Of a stretch of 64,000 nucleotides of DNA, positions 16,913 to 24,878 are shown in pieces. The notes beneath the pieces were generated by a model. The model was not told the origin of the DNA, searched no databases, and saw only the letters and a program-made list of their open reading frames with translations. The position numbers were made by a program, and so were the translations under genes. Source of the stretch: Phycisphaerae bacterium (GTDB taxonomy: Bacteria > Planctomycetota > Phycisphaerae > Sedimentisphaerales > Anaerobacaceae); the NCBI GenBank assembly GCA_012744475.1, contig JAAYBV010000034.1, forward strand, positions 36,532 through 100,531, in the 5' to 3' direction. Within the stretch, counting starts at the first letter, position 1. Every line of letters begins with the position of its first letter.

Positions 16913-17323
16913 TTACAAGACCGTCTCCAGCAACTCCAGCGCCTCTCTGACGCGTCTAACGCCCGAATCATCGAGGCGGTCGCAGACGCGGCTCTCACAG
17001 GCCTTCATCCGCTCGATGATGCGATTCTTCATTCTTCTTCCCGTGCTCGTCAGCGAAATCTCCATCGTCCGTCGGTCGTCGGGGCGGTTTCGAGTGGCAA
17101 CGAGCCCGCTGGTGACCAGGCTGTTCAGCACCCGGCTGCCCCGCGAGGGCGACAGGCCCATCCGCCGGGCAAACTCGCATCCGGCTACCTCGCCCCCTGC
17201 ATCCAGAACGATCAAGCCGTGGAACTGCGAGGCGGTCAGACCCAATTCCTCCTGAATCTGCTCCTCGTTGCACTGGCACTTGCGTTTGATCGCGAGAATC
17301 AACTCAAACAACCGTCGGCTCAT
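16913..17323 (-). CDS. MarR-family transcriptional regulator with N-terminal CXC
   Basis: A 136-residue winged-helix regulator. The recognition region reads FARRMGLSPSRGSRVLNSLV and the wing includes RNRPDDRRTMEISLT, as in MarR proteins. Near the N-terminus is KRKCQCNEEQ, a Cys-X-Cys pair (Cys17/Cys19) that could sense oxidants or metal; this is inference. AGGA lies just before the ATG. The gene heads a minus-strand unit with the DUF6132/thioredoxin gene 32 bases downstream, so a redox-related regulon is plausible. Overlapping palindromes upstream (17360-17382) are the likely autoregulatory operator. Confidence 0.85.
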   Translation of the reverse strand: MSRRLFELILAIKRKCQCNEEQIQEELGLTASQFHGLIVLDAGGEVAGCEFARRMGLSPSRGSRVLNSLVTSGLVATRNRPDDRRTMEISLTSTGRRMKNRIIERMKACESRVCDRLDDSGVRRVREALELLETVL

Positions 17324-17359
17324 AGTCCTTCTACGGCCCTGCCCATGTACTTGTTCATA

Positions 17360-17382
17360 GCAATAATTGCTAATAGCAATAA
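17360..17382 (-). promoter_or_regulatory. Overlapping palindromic operator of the MarR/thioredoxin unit
   Basis: Two interlocked palindromes share a half-site: AGCAAT-A-ATTGCT (17360-17372) and ATTGCT-AAT-AGCAAT (17368-17382). On the minus strand they fall in the spacer between TTATTG (17378-17383) and TATGAA (17355-17360), a possible promoter with 17-base spacing. A MarR dimer bound here would block polymerase. Confidence 0.6.
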
Positions 17383-17438
17383 CATGTCAGAGGCAACGCT
17401 CCTGCAACAGAAACCTGAGGTTTTTCGGACCCAGGCGC

Positions 17439-19337
17439 TCACCCGAAGCGCCGCACGGCCTGCGCCTTGCCCAGGGCCGAAAGCGCAAAGACGAGCGGAT
17501 AGAGTTCCTCGAAATACCAGAGCTGGGCGAAGTACAGACCGATGGGGCAAGCCGGCGTCGCTCCACCCTGGTCGGTATGCTCGATGAGCCATTGGGCTCC
17601 ACGGGCGATGGCCCCGCGGAAGTTCGTAGTGTGCCCGTAAGGGCATACGCGCGAATCATCATTCGCCCCTACAAGTTCGGCCAGCGCATCGACAGCCAGC
17701 GAGGTTTCCTCGATGGACGAAACGACGCCCGGCGTGCCGCCCCAGCCTCCATCGGCGTTCTGCGCCGACAGAAGCCAGCGGGCGCCTCGCTCGCACGCGG
17801 CATCCATTCGCCGGTGGTATGCTGGCGGCACGCGCGACAAGTGCGTCAGCACCCGGCTCGTGCCGTAGACAGGATTCTCCTGGTTCGGCGCCGACTGACT
17901 GCCGAACCACAGCGGCGTCCACGAGCCGTCCGCGCGCTGAGCCGCCTTCATGAAGTCCATTGCCCTGTCCATCGCGCGCACCGTGTGTTGCTCCGGGTCA
18001 GCTTCCCCCACCCAGACGCCCATCGCGCCGAGAGCATGGGCGGTCAGATCGGGCGCGCTTCTATCGAACGGCAGATTGGTCCAGCCCCGGCAGAAAGTCG
18101 GGATCCCGCCGTCGCGGTTCTGAAGATCGAGAAGCCAGCCGATGCCTGCTCTGACGGCTCTCGACACGGCCTCATTCCGGACGCCGAGTTTGTGCAGCGC
18201 GAGCAGTGCGCCGGAGGTATCGTCCGCATCCGGGACCGCCCCGGGCAAATTCGACCACGCCCAGCCTCCCGGCGCCGCCTGCGTGTAAGGGTGCACCGTC
18301 TTGTGCTGGCAGGCCAGCAGCCAATCCACCAATCGCTGTTTCTCTGAGTCGCCCAGGCCGTCGTTTCCGCCGGCGGTCAAGGCGGCAATCGAAAGCGTCG
18401 TGCCCCAGATCGCGAGGTTGGTATCGATGGGCCAACTGCCGTCGTCGCGGATCGAGGCGACGAGGAACTCCACTCCTTTCGCGACCACCGGGTGCGCGGC
18501 CTGTCCGCTGGAGGCCAGGCTCATAACGACGAATGAGGTCAACGGAGCCGCTTCAAGAAAGCCGCCGTTGGTCGGCTGGAGCGTCGTAAGCACATCGAGA
18601 CTTCGCCTTCGCGCCAGATGGCGAACAAGCCGGGCCACAGGGCAGCGCGGTCTGCGATGTTCGTAGCGGGCCTGCCCGATGGCGATCAGGGCGGGCAGTG
18701 CGTAACTGACCACGGGCAGCCGCAACCACTTGTACAGCCGGTGCGGCAGGACCGCCAACTCGAAAGGCAGCGGCTTGACGCAGCGCCACGCCTGCGACCC
18801 GGCGCCGAGCCGCCCCGCCAACGCGCACATCGTCAGGATCGGCACGGAAAACGTCCGGTCCTTGCCATACCGCGCGATCACCGCCGCGGCCAGAGCCTCC
18901 GGCTCGAGCGAGCCCACCTCGCGACGAAGCCACGCCTCGGCCTTCTCGACCGCGAGTGGCAGCCTCAAGTCCGAAGGACTTGGGCATGGTTTCCACGAAC
19001 CGGCTATGCCCGAGCGGCGTTTGAGGCTGCCACCCTCTGAAACCGACATCGCCGAGTAACACAGCAGCGTGGTGCTCAGGTTGCTCGGGCTCTCAATCGT
19101 GTCGCCCCATCCGCCGTCGGTGTTCTGGTTCTCGCAGAGCCAGTGCAGACCTCGCTCGATCCATGTTCGATGTCTGGCGCCGTCGACCTGCGCCAGGGCA
19201 AAGGCGGCGGTGGCGGTCGACAGGGCGCTGCTGGAGAGGTGTCCGACCCAGTGACCCTGGTCGTTCCTCGCCGCCAGCAGACGCTCGCGGAGGGTGACAA
19301 TCGTACGGTTCAGTCTCTCTTCGTCGATGCGCCTCAT
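17439..19337 (-). CDS. Squalene-hopene-cyclase-like class II terpene cyclase
   Basis: A 632-residue double alpha-barrel protein. The catalytic class II motif DADDT is at 370-374, where Alicyclobacillus squalene-hopene cyclase has D374, D376 and D377 (from memory). QW-type repeats are visible as WLCENQNTDGGWGDT near the N-terminus, LLDLQNRDGGIPTF, and LLSAQNADGGWGGTPG toward the C-terminus. It would protonate and cyclise a polyprenyl substrate at the membrane surface. Last gene of a six-gene overlapping operon, starting in an ATGA overlap with the preceding gene. Two repeat elements are embedded in frame: family B around residues 102-127 and family A around 555-571. Whether the substrate is squalene or a prenyl diphosphate is open; no squalene synthase genes are in the window. 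Confidence 0.85.
   Translation of the reverse strand: MRRIDEERLNRTIVTLRERLLAARNDQGHWVGHLSSSALSTATAAFALAQVDGARHRTWIERGLHWLCENQNTDGGWGDTIESPSNLSTTLLCYSAMSVSEGGSLKRRSGIAGSWKPCPSPSDLRLPLAVEKAEAWLRREVGSLEPEALAAAVIARYGKDRTFSVPILTMCALAGRLGAGSQAWRCVKPLPFELAVLPHRLYKWLRLPVVSYALPALIAIGQARYEHRRPRCPVARLVRHLARRRSLDVLTTLQPTNGGFLEAAPLTSFVVMSLASSGQAAHPVVAKGVEFLVASIRDDGSWPIDTNLAIWGTTLSIAALTAGGNDGLGDSEKQRLVDWLLACQHKTVHPYTQAAPGGWAWSNLPGAVPDADDTSGALLALHKLGVRNEAVSRAVRAGIGWLLDLQNRDGGIPTFCRGWTNLPFDRSAPDLTAHALGAMGVWVGEADPEQHTVRAMDRAMDFMKAAQRADGSWTPLWFGSQSAPNQENPVYGTSRVLTHLSRVPPAYHRRMDAACERGARWLLSAQNADGGWGGTPGVVSSIEETSLAVDALAELVGANDDSRVCPYGHTTNFRGAIARGAQWLIEHTDQGGATPACPIGLYFAQLWYFEELYPLVFALSALGKAQAVRRFG
17626..17672. 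repeat. Family A repeat, extended variant A3, inside the cyclase gene
   Basis: The core GCGAATCATCATTCGCCCC (near 17651-17669) is joined to a second short hairpin TGCCCGTAAGGGCA (near 17632-17645). Read on the minus strand it stays in the cyclase frame and encodes GANDDSRVCPYGHTT. The same peptide opening (GANDDS) occurs at other intragenic copies. Confidence 0.8.
18956..19033. repeat. Family B inverted-repeat element, copy B1, inside the cyclase gene
   Basis: Perfect 13-bp terminal inverted repeats GTGGCAGCCTCAA (18956-18968) and TTGAGGCTGCCAC (19021-19033) flank a diverged centre containing TTGGGCATGG. The element is translated in frame in the cyclase as GGSLKRRSGIAGSWKP and onward, between helices of the first barrel. 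Confidence 0.88.
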
Positions 19338-20239
19338 GGCCCGATCAAGTCACCGAGTGACAGAAGTCCATAGTAGGTATACTCGCAGTCCAGCACATCT
19401 TCGGCCGGATGGCCCCGGAAGCCGCCTCGCACGCTCCACAAGGTGTCGAGATAATCGAGATTTCTCTCGCGAATCTCGTCCAGGTCGACGCCGACCAACG
19501 TCAGGGCGTGCAGCGCGGTCGCCGTCGAGAGCAGATCGGGGATCGCAACGTCGGGGCCGGATGGAATTGCGCAGAACCCCCCGCGCGGCTCGGCCCTTGC
19601 GGCCAGCCATTGCAGCGCCGATTTCGGCAGCGGCGCTTGCAGGTAGTGGAAGATCGTGATCGCTGCGGCGGTGGCCGCGGTGGCGCTGACGGCCATCGTC
19701 GGCTCGTTCGAGAAGCCCCCGTCGGGCATCTGAAGCGAAAGAACCGATTCGAGCACACCCGCCGGCTCCAGGTCGTCGACCTCGAGGTCCTGGCAGATGC
19801 CCAGGGCGAGAAAGCTGCCGTACACATGGCCCCGTTCGGCTCCCGCAGAGGTGCTGAAGCCCCCGTCGGCCGCACAGAAGTGCATCAGGTGCGCGATCAT
19901 GGCCCGTCGGGAGCCAGGATCGAGTGTGTCGTTGGTCCCCTCGGCCAGGTTGATCCGGCATCGGACCAGGGAAGCAAGATGGACAAGGTCCAGAGACTGT
20001 CCGGTCTCAAAGCCCCGCACGTAGTCCACGACGCGCTCAAGCGGGAGCTTCACATCCAATGCCACCGACGCCTCCAATCCAAAGACCGTGTAGTAGAGAT
20101 CGCTTTTGCCATCGCGGCCCTGGAAGCCCCCATCGTCGCACAGGTGGCAACGGAGGAACTCGCGGACGGCGTCGACGGAGTCGCCAAGGGCCTCGGCGGC
20201 CCTGCTTACAGCCTTGCGCATGTCGAGACGGATCGTCAT
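19334..20239 (-). CDS. Prenyltransferase/squalene-oxidase repeat protein, single alpha-barrel
   Basis: A 301-residue protein built from about five alpha-alpha repeats, each marked by a GGF turn: DDGGFQGRDGKSDLYYTVFG, DGGFSTSAGAERGHVYGSF, DGGFSNEPTM, RGGFCAIPSG and RGGFRGHPAEDVLDCEY. This is the fold of protein prenyltransferase beta subunits and of single terpene-cyclase barrels. No DxDD motif is present, so it is unlikely to be a class II cyclase alone. I cannot place a full zinc site. It overlaps the MFS gene before it and the cyclase gene after it by 4 bases each, so it is probably made stoichiometrically with the cyclase and may be a partner subunit. Confidence 0.78.
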   Translation of the reverse strand: MTIRLDMRKAVSRAAEALGDSVDAVREFLRCHLCDDGGFQGRDGKSDLYYTVFGLEASVALDVKLPLERVVDYVRGFETGQSLDLVHLASLVRCRINLAEGTNDTLDPGSRRAMIAHLMHFCAADGGFSTSAGAERGHVYGSFLALGICQDLEVDDLEPAGVLESVLSLQMPDGGFSNEPTMAVSATAATAAAITIFHYLQAPLPKSALQWLAARAEPRGGFCAIPSGPDVAIPDLLSTATALHALTLVGVDLDEIRERNLDYLDTLWSVRGGFRGHPAEDVLDCEYTYYGLLSLGDLIGP

Positions 20240-21642
20240 GGCAACTCTTCCGCTCCAGACGGCTCGCGAGGCGCGACGACACTGGCCTGTCCGGTCATTT
20301 CTTCGGCCGGCTCACCGGCGGCGACCTGGAGGGCGACGATCATCTGTCGCGCCTCGTGTTTCAACACCGGCAGATGCCAACGGAACAGCGCCGCGCCCGC
20401 GACGCACGCCGAGCCACCAACCATGACAGTCGCCGGAGCGCCGATGCGATGGGCGAGCGCTCCGGCCAGAAGCGCGCCGAACGGCGCCATGCCCATGAAC
20501 ATCATCGAGTACACCGCCATCACGCGGCCGCGCAGCGCATCCGGGATCAACGATTGAATCATCGTGTTCGAGGCCGCCATTTCGATCATCATGGAGAAAC
20601 CTGCCGGCACCAGCAGCACCGCCGAGAGCCAGAACGAACGGGACAGCGAAAACAGGATCAGGCTCATCCCGAATCCCGCGGCCGCGAACGCGATCCAATG
20701 ACCCAGCCCGCGAATGCCTTTGCGTGCCGCGAGAACCACAGCCCCGACCAAGGCTCCGGCTCCCGAGGCGCCCATCAGCAATCCGAGTCCGCGCGGGCCG
20801 CCGTGCAGGATCTGATCCGCGAAGACCGGCATCAGCACGGCATAAGGCATTCCCATGAGACTGACCAGCCCCAGCAGCAGCAACAGGGCTCGAACCGGCC
20901 CGGTTCGCCGGACGTAGCGGAATCCCTCCAGGATGCTCGCCAGCGCCGACCCGGGCAGAGGGACAAAGGTCCGTTCCGCCATGTTCATCATCAGCAAACC
21001 GGCGATCAACGCGAGGTAACTGACGGCATTGACGAGAAAGCACCACCCCTCGCCCACGCTAGCCACGAGGACGCCCGCCACCGCCGGCCCGACGATCCGC
21101 GCGCCGTTGACCATGGAGGAATTCAAAGCGATGGCATTGATCAGATCGTCCCGCCCGACGATATCGACGGCAAACGCCTGTCGCGTTGGGATATCAACTG
21201 AGTTGATGACGCCGAGAAGCGAGGCCAGAACAAGGATCTGCCAGACCTGCACACGTCCCGTGAGCGTCACGCCCGCCAGAATGAAGGCCACCAACATGGC
21301 GGCTGTCTGCGTGGCGATGAGCACGTGACGGCGGTCGTATCGGTCGGCCACCGAGCCTCCGAGAGGGGCCAGCAGGAACACGGGAATCTGACTGGCGAAT
21401 CCCACGAATCCCAACAGCACCGCCGAACCGGTGAGCCGGTAGACCAGCCAGGCCTGCGCCACGGATTGCATCCACGTACCGACGAGCGAAATGAGCTGGC
21501 CGCAGAAAAACAAACGGTAGTTTCGGTGCCGCAGGGCCCGGACAACGTGGGGAAGCTTCGATCGCGCCCGCTCATAGCCAGCCAAGTCCACACACCCAGC
21601 CAAGCTGCCTCCATAATCCTTCACGTCGGCGGCCTCATCCAT
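20236..21642 (-). CDS. MFS transporter of the EntS/MFS_3 type
   Basis: A 468-residue major facilitator with about 12 membrane segments. The N-terminal HRNYRLFFCGQLISLVGTWM and VADRYDRRHVLIATQTAAM (the MFS motif A loop) are typical of the enterobactin-exporter-like branch. The central loop carries ILEGFRYVRRTGPVRALLLL. It is inside the terpenoid-like operon, overlapping the prenyl synthase gene by 8 bases and the next gene by 4. Export or transbilayer movement of the pathway product is the obvious inference from position; sequence alone shows only that it is an MFS protein. Confidence 0.88.
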   Translation of the reverse strand: MDEAADVKDYGGSLAGCVDLAGYERARSKLPHVVRALRHRNYRLFFCGQLISLVGTWMQSVAQAWLVYRLTGSAVLLGFVGFASQIPVFLLAPLGGSVADRYDRRHVLIATQTAAMLVAFILAGVTLTGRVQVWQILVLASLLGVINSVDIPTRQAFAVDIVGRDDLINAIALNSSMVNGARIVGPAVAGVLVASVGEGWCFLVNAVSYLALIAGLLMMNMAERTFVPLPGSALASILEGFRYVRRTGPVRALLLLLGLVSLMGMPYAVLMPVFADQILHGGPRGLGLLMGASGAGALVGAVVLAARKGIRGLGHWIAFAAAGFGMSLILFSLSRSFWLSAVLLVPAGFSMMIEMAASNTMIQSLIPDALRGRVMAVYSMMFMGMAPFGALLAGALAHRIGAPATVMVGGSACVAGAALFRWHLPVLKHEARQMIVALQVAAGEPAEEMTGQASVVAPREPSGAEELP

Positions 21643-23320
21643 GATGCGTTCGGCGCTGAGGCGGACGATCGTTGCAGCAGCCCATGATCTCGAAGTCGTT
21701 GAATATCTTGCCCATCACGCGCCGCAGGAGGCCCTTGAGGTTGGCGTTCTTCAGTGCGATGAGCGAGCCGATCGCCTGCGCTTTGTAGCTCTCCATCAGC
21801 CGCAGCGCCGCCAGCTCTACTTCCGGCGCCGAGACGATCCGGCGCACCTGCTGGCGGTCGGCGTCCGTCGCGGACGGGTCCCACTGCCACTCGATTCGCC
21901 TGCGCTTCTCCAGGTCAGATGTCTCGTACGCCAGCGCCAGCAGAACGCTGGGGCGCCGGCTGATGCACAGATCGAGCGCCTCGGAGTCGCGGAGGTCCTC
22001 CAGGTCGTCGCGAATCTGATAGGCGATCCCCAGAGACTCACTGTACTGCTTCAGCACGCTGCCAACGTGGTCGTCGCAGCCCGCCAGGACGGCCCCGAGA
22101 CTCAAGGCCACCTCGAAGGCCGGCGCAGTCTTCATGCGGAAGATCTCCAGCACATCCGCCACCGTCAGCGGTTTCGGCGCGCGGGCCCATGCCAGCTCGC
22201 GGCCCTGTCCCAGGCAGAGCGTACGATGGCCTTGCACCGCCGCACTCAGGAGTCTCGCTTTCCTCGCATCAGAGGCATCGGTCTCGACGAGGAGCCGATA
22301 GCCCTCGCCCAGAAGCAGGTCGCCAACGTTCAGCGCAATCGGAATGCCATGCTCCGAATGGAGCGTCTTCTCGCCGTAGCGATGCGCGTCGCCGTCTTCG
22401 ATGTCGTCGTGCACGAGCGATGCCTTGTGGAAGCATTCCACCGCGACCGCCATCCTTTGCACGTCCCGGTCCGTCGCACGCAAACCCTCGGTTGAAAGCG
22501 CTTTGTACGTGCAGACGCCGAGGAACGGCCGCCAGCGTTTGCCCGCCTTGGCCATCCAATCCAGGGCCACCTGTTCGGTCGGGTCGGGCCTTGGTGCGAT
22601 CATCTGCATGAGGGCCTCGCGTGAGAACCACTCGTTGACCTGCCGATGCAGCGCATCGAGATCGAGACGTCTGGTCTGGTCTTCCGTCGTCTGATAGATC
22701 GCCTCCCAAAGCCAATCGAGGTCTACGCTGGTGTCGGTACAGCCGTCTCGCAGGAGGGGAATCGCCACGCCGGGAACCGCTCCGGCTTCCATGTAGGGAA
22801 AGACTTGCTCCAACACGGACAGGCAGCTCGCGCCCACCACGGCCTCGATCTGGCCCGTCTCGATCAGACTCATCACGACCGGCGAGCCTTCTGCAACCAG
22901 GACCGCGCAGCCTAAAGACTCTGCCTGGCTCTTCAGTTCGCCCATGGGGCATCGTCCGCAGTGCTCGCACAACAGGCCGAGATCGTCGAAGCTCGCCGGA
23001 CACTCGGTGGAGCTGCGCAAGCACTTGGGCAGCAGCAGAAGGCGCTTCTCGTAGGGAATCGCCGCGACCGTCTCGCGCCAGACCTCGTTGTTGACGAGCA
23101 CTCCGGCAAAATCGCTGTACTTGCGATCCATGCCCGCCTGGCGCAGCACCGCCTCCGTATGGGACCGCAACTCGTCGATTGACAGAGGCGGCACCGGTCC
23201 GTGCATTTCCACGTATTCTCGAACGACCGCCAGCAGCTTGTCGCGCTGCTGTTTGGTCTGCGGAACGTTGTCCTGAGGTGGCCGGACGGGCCCGGCTGTC
23301 AGCACACGGTCATCAGGCAT
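21635..23320 (-). CDS. DUF116-polyprenyl diphosphate synthase fusion
   Basis: A 561-residue protein with two parts. Residues about 60-215 look like DUF116, with clustered cysteines in LPKCLRSSTECPASF and LLCEHCGRCPMG that probably bind Fe-S or Zn. Residues about 250-530 are a trans-prenyl synthase: first Asp-rich motif DDIED at 305-309, second DDLED at 438-442, both with the Mg2+ spacing DDxxD. The fourth and fifth residues before the first motif are Ser and Ala; small residues there generally permit products longer than C15. No insertion occurs within DDxxD as in bacterial FPP synthases. Overlaps the radical SAM and MFS genes by 8 bases each. The fusion suggests that a redox-active partner reaction is coupled to prenyl chain synthesis. 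Confidence 0.82.
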   Translation of the reverse strand: MPDDRVLTAGPVRPPQDNVPQTKQQRDKLLAVVREYVEMHGPVPPLSIDELRSHTEAVLRQAGMDRKYSDFAGVLVNNEVWRETVAAIPYEKRLLLLPKCLRSSTECPASFDDLGLLCEHCGRCPMGELKSQAESLGCAVLVAEGSPVVMSLIETGQIEAVVGASCLSVLEQVFPYMEAGAVPGVAIPLLRDGCTDTSVDLDWLWEAIYQTTEDQTRRLDLDALHRQVNEWFSREALMQMIAPRPDPTEQVALDWMAKAGKRWRPFLGVCTYKALSTEGLRATDRDVQRMAVAVECFHKASLVHDDIEDGDAHRYGEKTLHSEHGIPIALNVGDLLLGEGYRLLVETDASDARKARLLSAAVQGHRTLCLGQGRELAWARAPKPLTVADVLEIFRMKTAPAFEVALSLGAVLAGCDDHVGSVLKQYSESLGIAYQIRDDLEDLRDSEALDLCISRRPSVLLALAYETSDLEKRRRIEWQWDPSATDADRQQVRRIVSAPEVELAALRLMESYKAQAIGSLIALKNANLKGLLRRVMGKIFNDFEIMGCCNDRPPQRRTHHG

Positions 23321-24878
23321 ACACCTGCTCCTTCTCCACGATCGGGACCGAACGTTCCATCTGTCTATGCAATCGCCTGAAGGTCCGTCGCCAGGTCATG
23401 ACTTCTCCGCGTCCGAGGGCCTGCATGAAGGCACGTCTGGCCCATGAGACGCCGCCGGCGCGCTGATTGTCCCAGAACAGCCTGGGGACCATTCTAAAGT
23501 TCTGCTCGTAGCAGGTTCGATAAAGCTCCAGATGTTCGGGGCTCATCTTCGCCAGCGTAAACCGCTGCCGGTCGGCCTCTTGGCCCGAGACGAGCGGCTC
23601 ATAGAAAATCGGAAAGATGACGGCTTTCTTTGCCGCAAGATCTCGAACCAGCTCCAGGGTCGCAACAACGTCGTCCGCCGTTTCGCCCGGCATGCCCAGC
23701 AGGACACTGACGACGGGAAAGAACCCGCAGCGCGTCGTGCGATCGGCCGCCTCGCGGACCATCTGTCCCCAATCGCCCGGATCGAAAGGCGCGATCTTGC
23801 CCGGGCTGTTGGCGGCCACCAGATGCCCATTGGCGCTTTCGACGCCCATGTTCACCCATAGATACTCACTCGGCCGCTCCCAGGTCAACAGACGCCGGAT
23901 CTGGCGAAGCTGCTCGTCGGTCAGTTGTAGGACCGATGTCACGTTGGCGTGGTCGATCTGCATGAACGACAGACCCTTGATCCTACGCATTCGTTCCAGT
24001 AGATTGCACAGCTTCTCGAAATCGGGACGCAGCCCCCTGGCGCCGTATCGGAAGAAGTCCTCACTGCCGCTGACCACCGCCTTGAGGCCGCCGGCCACGT
24101 TGGTTTGCAGGTCCGCCAGGATCGTGTCCGGATCGAGGTGCCTCATCCCCTGGCGCGCCATCGCGCAGAACTGGCAGCCCCTGCCGCAACCGCGCGATAG
24201 CTCGATGATCCCCAACAGCGATGGATCGCGGGTCGGCTGAATGCGATCGGCGCCGATGTCCGCTTCGACCACGTGATGCGCGGGCAGCCGGCCGTTCAAC
24301 AGCTCGGTGAACAGCTCGGGCCCGGAGGCCTCGAAGTAGCCTTGAAAGACCACGTCGATATCGACGTCCGGCCTCTTGTCCGCATGGGCGATCCACTGCC
24401 AGGCTCCGGCGCCGCCGACGACGATCCTGAAGCCGTATCGGCGCTTCAGTGCCGTCAGTTGCTCCAGGGTCTGTCGCGTCCATCGCCGGGTGTAGAGCTC
24501 GCCCTTCCAGAAATTGGAGGTGGTCGTGTTGCTCATACCCATCCCGAGGGGATCGCTGGAGCTGAAGCCCACGATCTTCACCCAAGGACCGATCACATCC
24601 ACCAGTCGCTCGGGCGTCGTGCAGACCACGTCGTCCCGTTCCAGCGAGGTGTATTTCAGTAAGGCCGATTCGACGCGCCGCAGTCCCAGAGGTACGGTGC
24701 GGGCGCGGCCGTTGGCGTCCGTCCGCACAGGCGGTGCGAGGAAGTGACGCACGAACACTTCCGGCACCTGGCTCATCTGCATCGTCGCGAACATGCCGTC
24801 GAAGAGGATGCGGTAATTGGCGCTGAGCGTCCGGTCAGCGACGAGAACGACGGCGGGCTGGAGTCGCGATTCAGGCAT
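23313..24878 (-). CDS. Radical SAM protein with B12-binding-like N-terminal domain
   Basis: A 521-residue enzyme. ATG 24878 is chosen because it overlaps the upstream stop by 8 bases, the same junction type as elsewhere in this operon; the frame is open to 25325, but that part is the shadow of the Fe-S gene. Residues about 10-190 resemble a Rossmann/B12-binding domain (IVVGGAGAWQWI), though the usual DxHxxG cobalamin motif is not evident, only DPLGMG. The SAM cluster motif is CGRGCQFC (Cys231, Cys235, Cys238), followed by a GSEDFF block. It has the layout of BchE/HpnJ-type modifying enzymes. In this operon it would act on the isoprenoid product or intermediate; that is inference. Confidence 0.85.
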   Translation of the reverse strand: MPESRLQPAVVLVADRTLSANYRILFDGMFATMQMSQVPEVFVRHFLAPPVRTDANGRARTVPLGLRRVESALLKYTSLERDDVVCTTPERLVDVIGPWVKIVGFSSSDPLGMGMSNTTTSNFWKGELYTRRWTRQTLEQLTALKRRYGFRIVVGGAGAWQWIAHADKRPDVDIDVVFQGYFEASGPELFTELLNGRLPAHHVVEADIGADRIQPTRDPSLLGIIELSRGCGRGCQFCAMARQGMRHLDPDTILADLQTNVAGGLKAVVSGSEDFFRYGARGLRPDFEKLCNLLERMRRIKGLSFMQIDHANVTSVLQLTDEQLRQIRRLLTWERPSEYLWVNMGVESANGHLVAANSPGKIAPFDPGDWGQMVREAADRTTRCGFFPVVSVLLGMPGETADDVVATLELVRDLAAKKAVIFPIFYEPLVSGQEADRQRFTLAKMSPEHLELYRTCYEQNFRMVPRLFWDNQRAGGVSWARRAFMQALGRGEVMTWRRTFRRLHRQMERSVPIVEKEQVYA

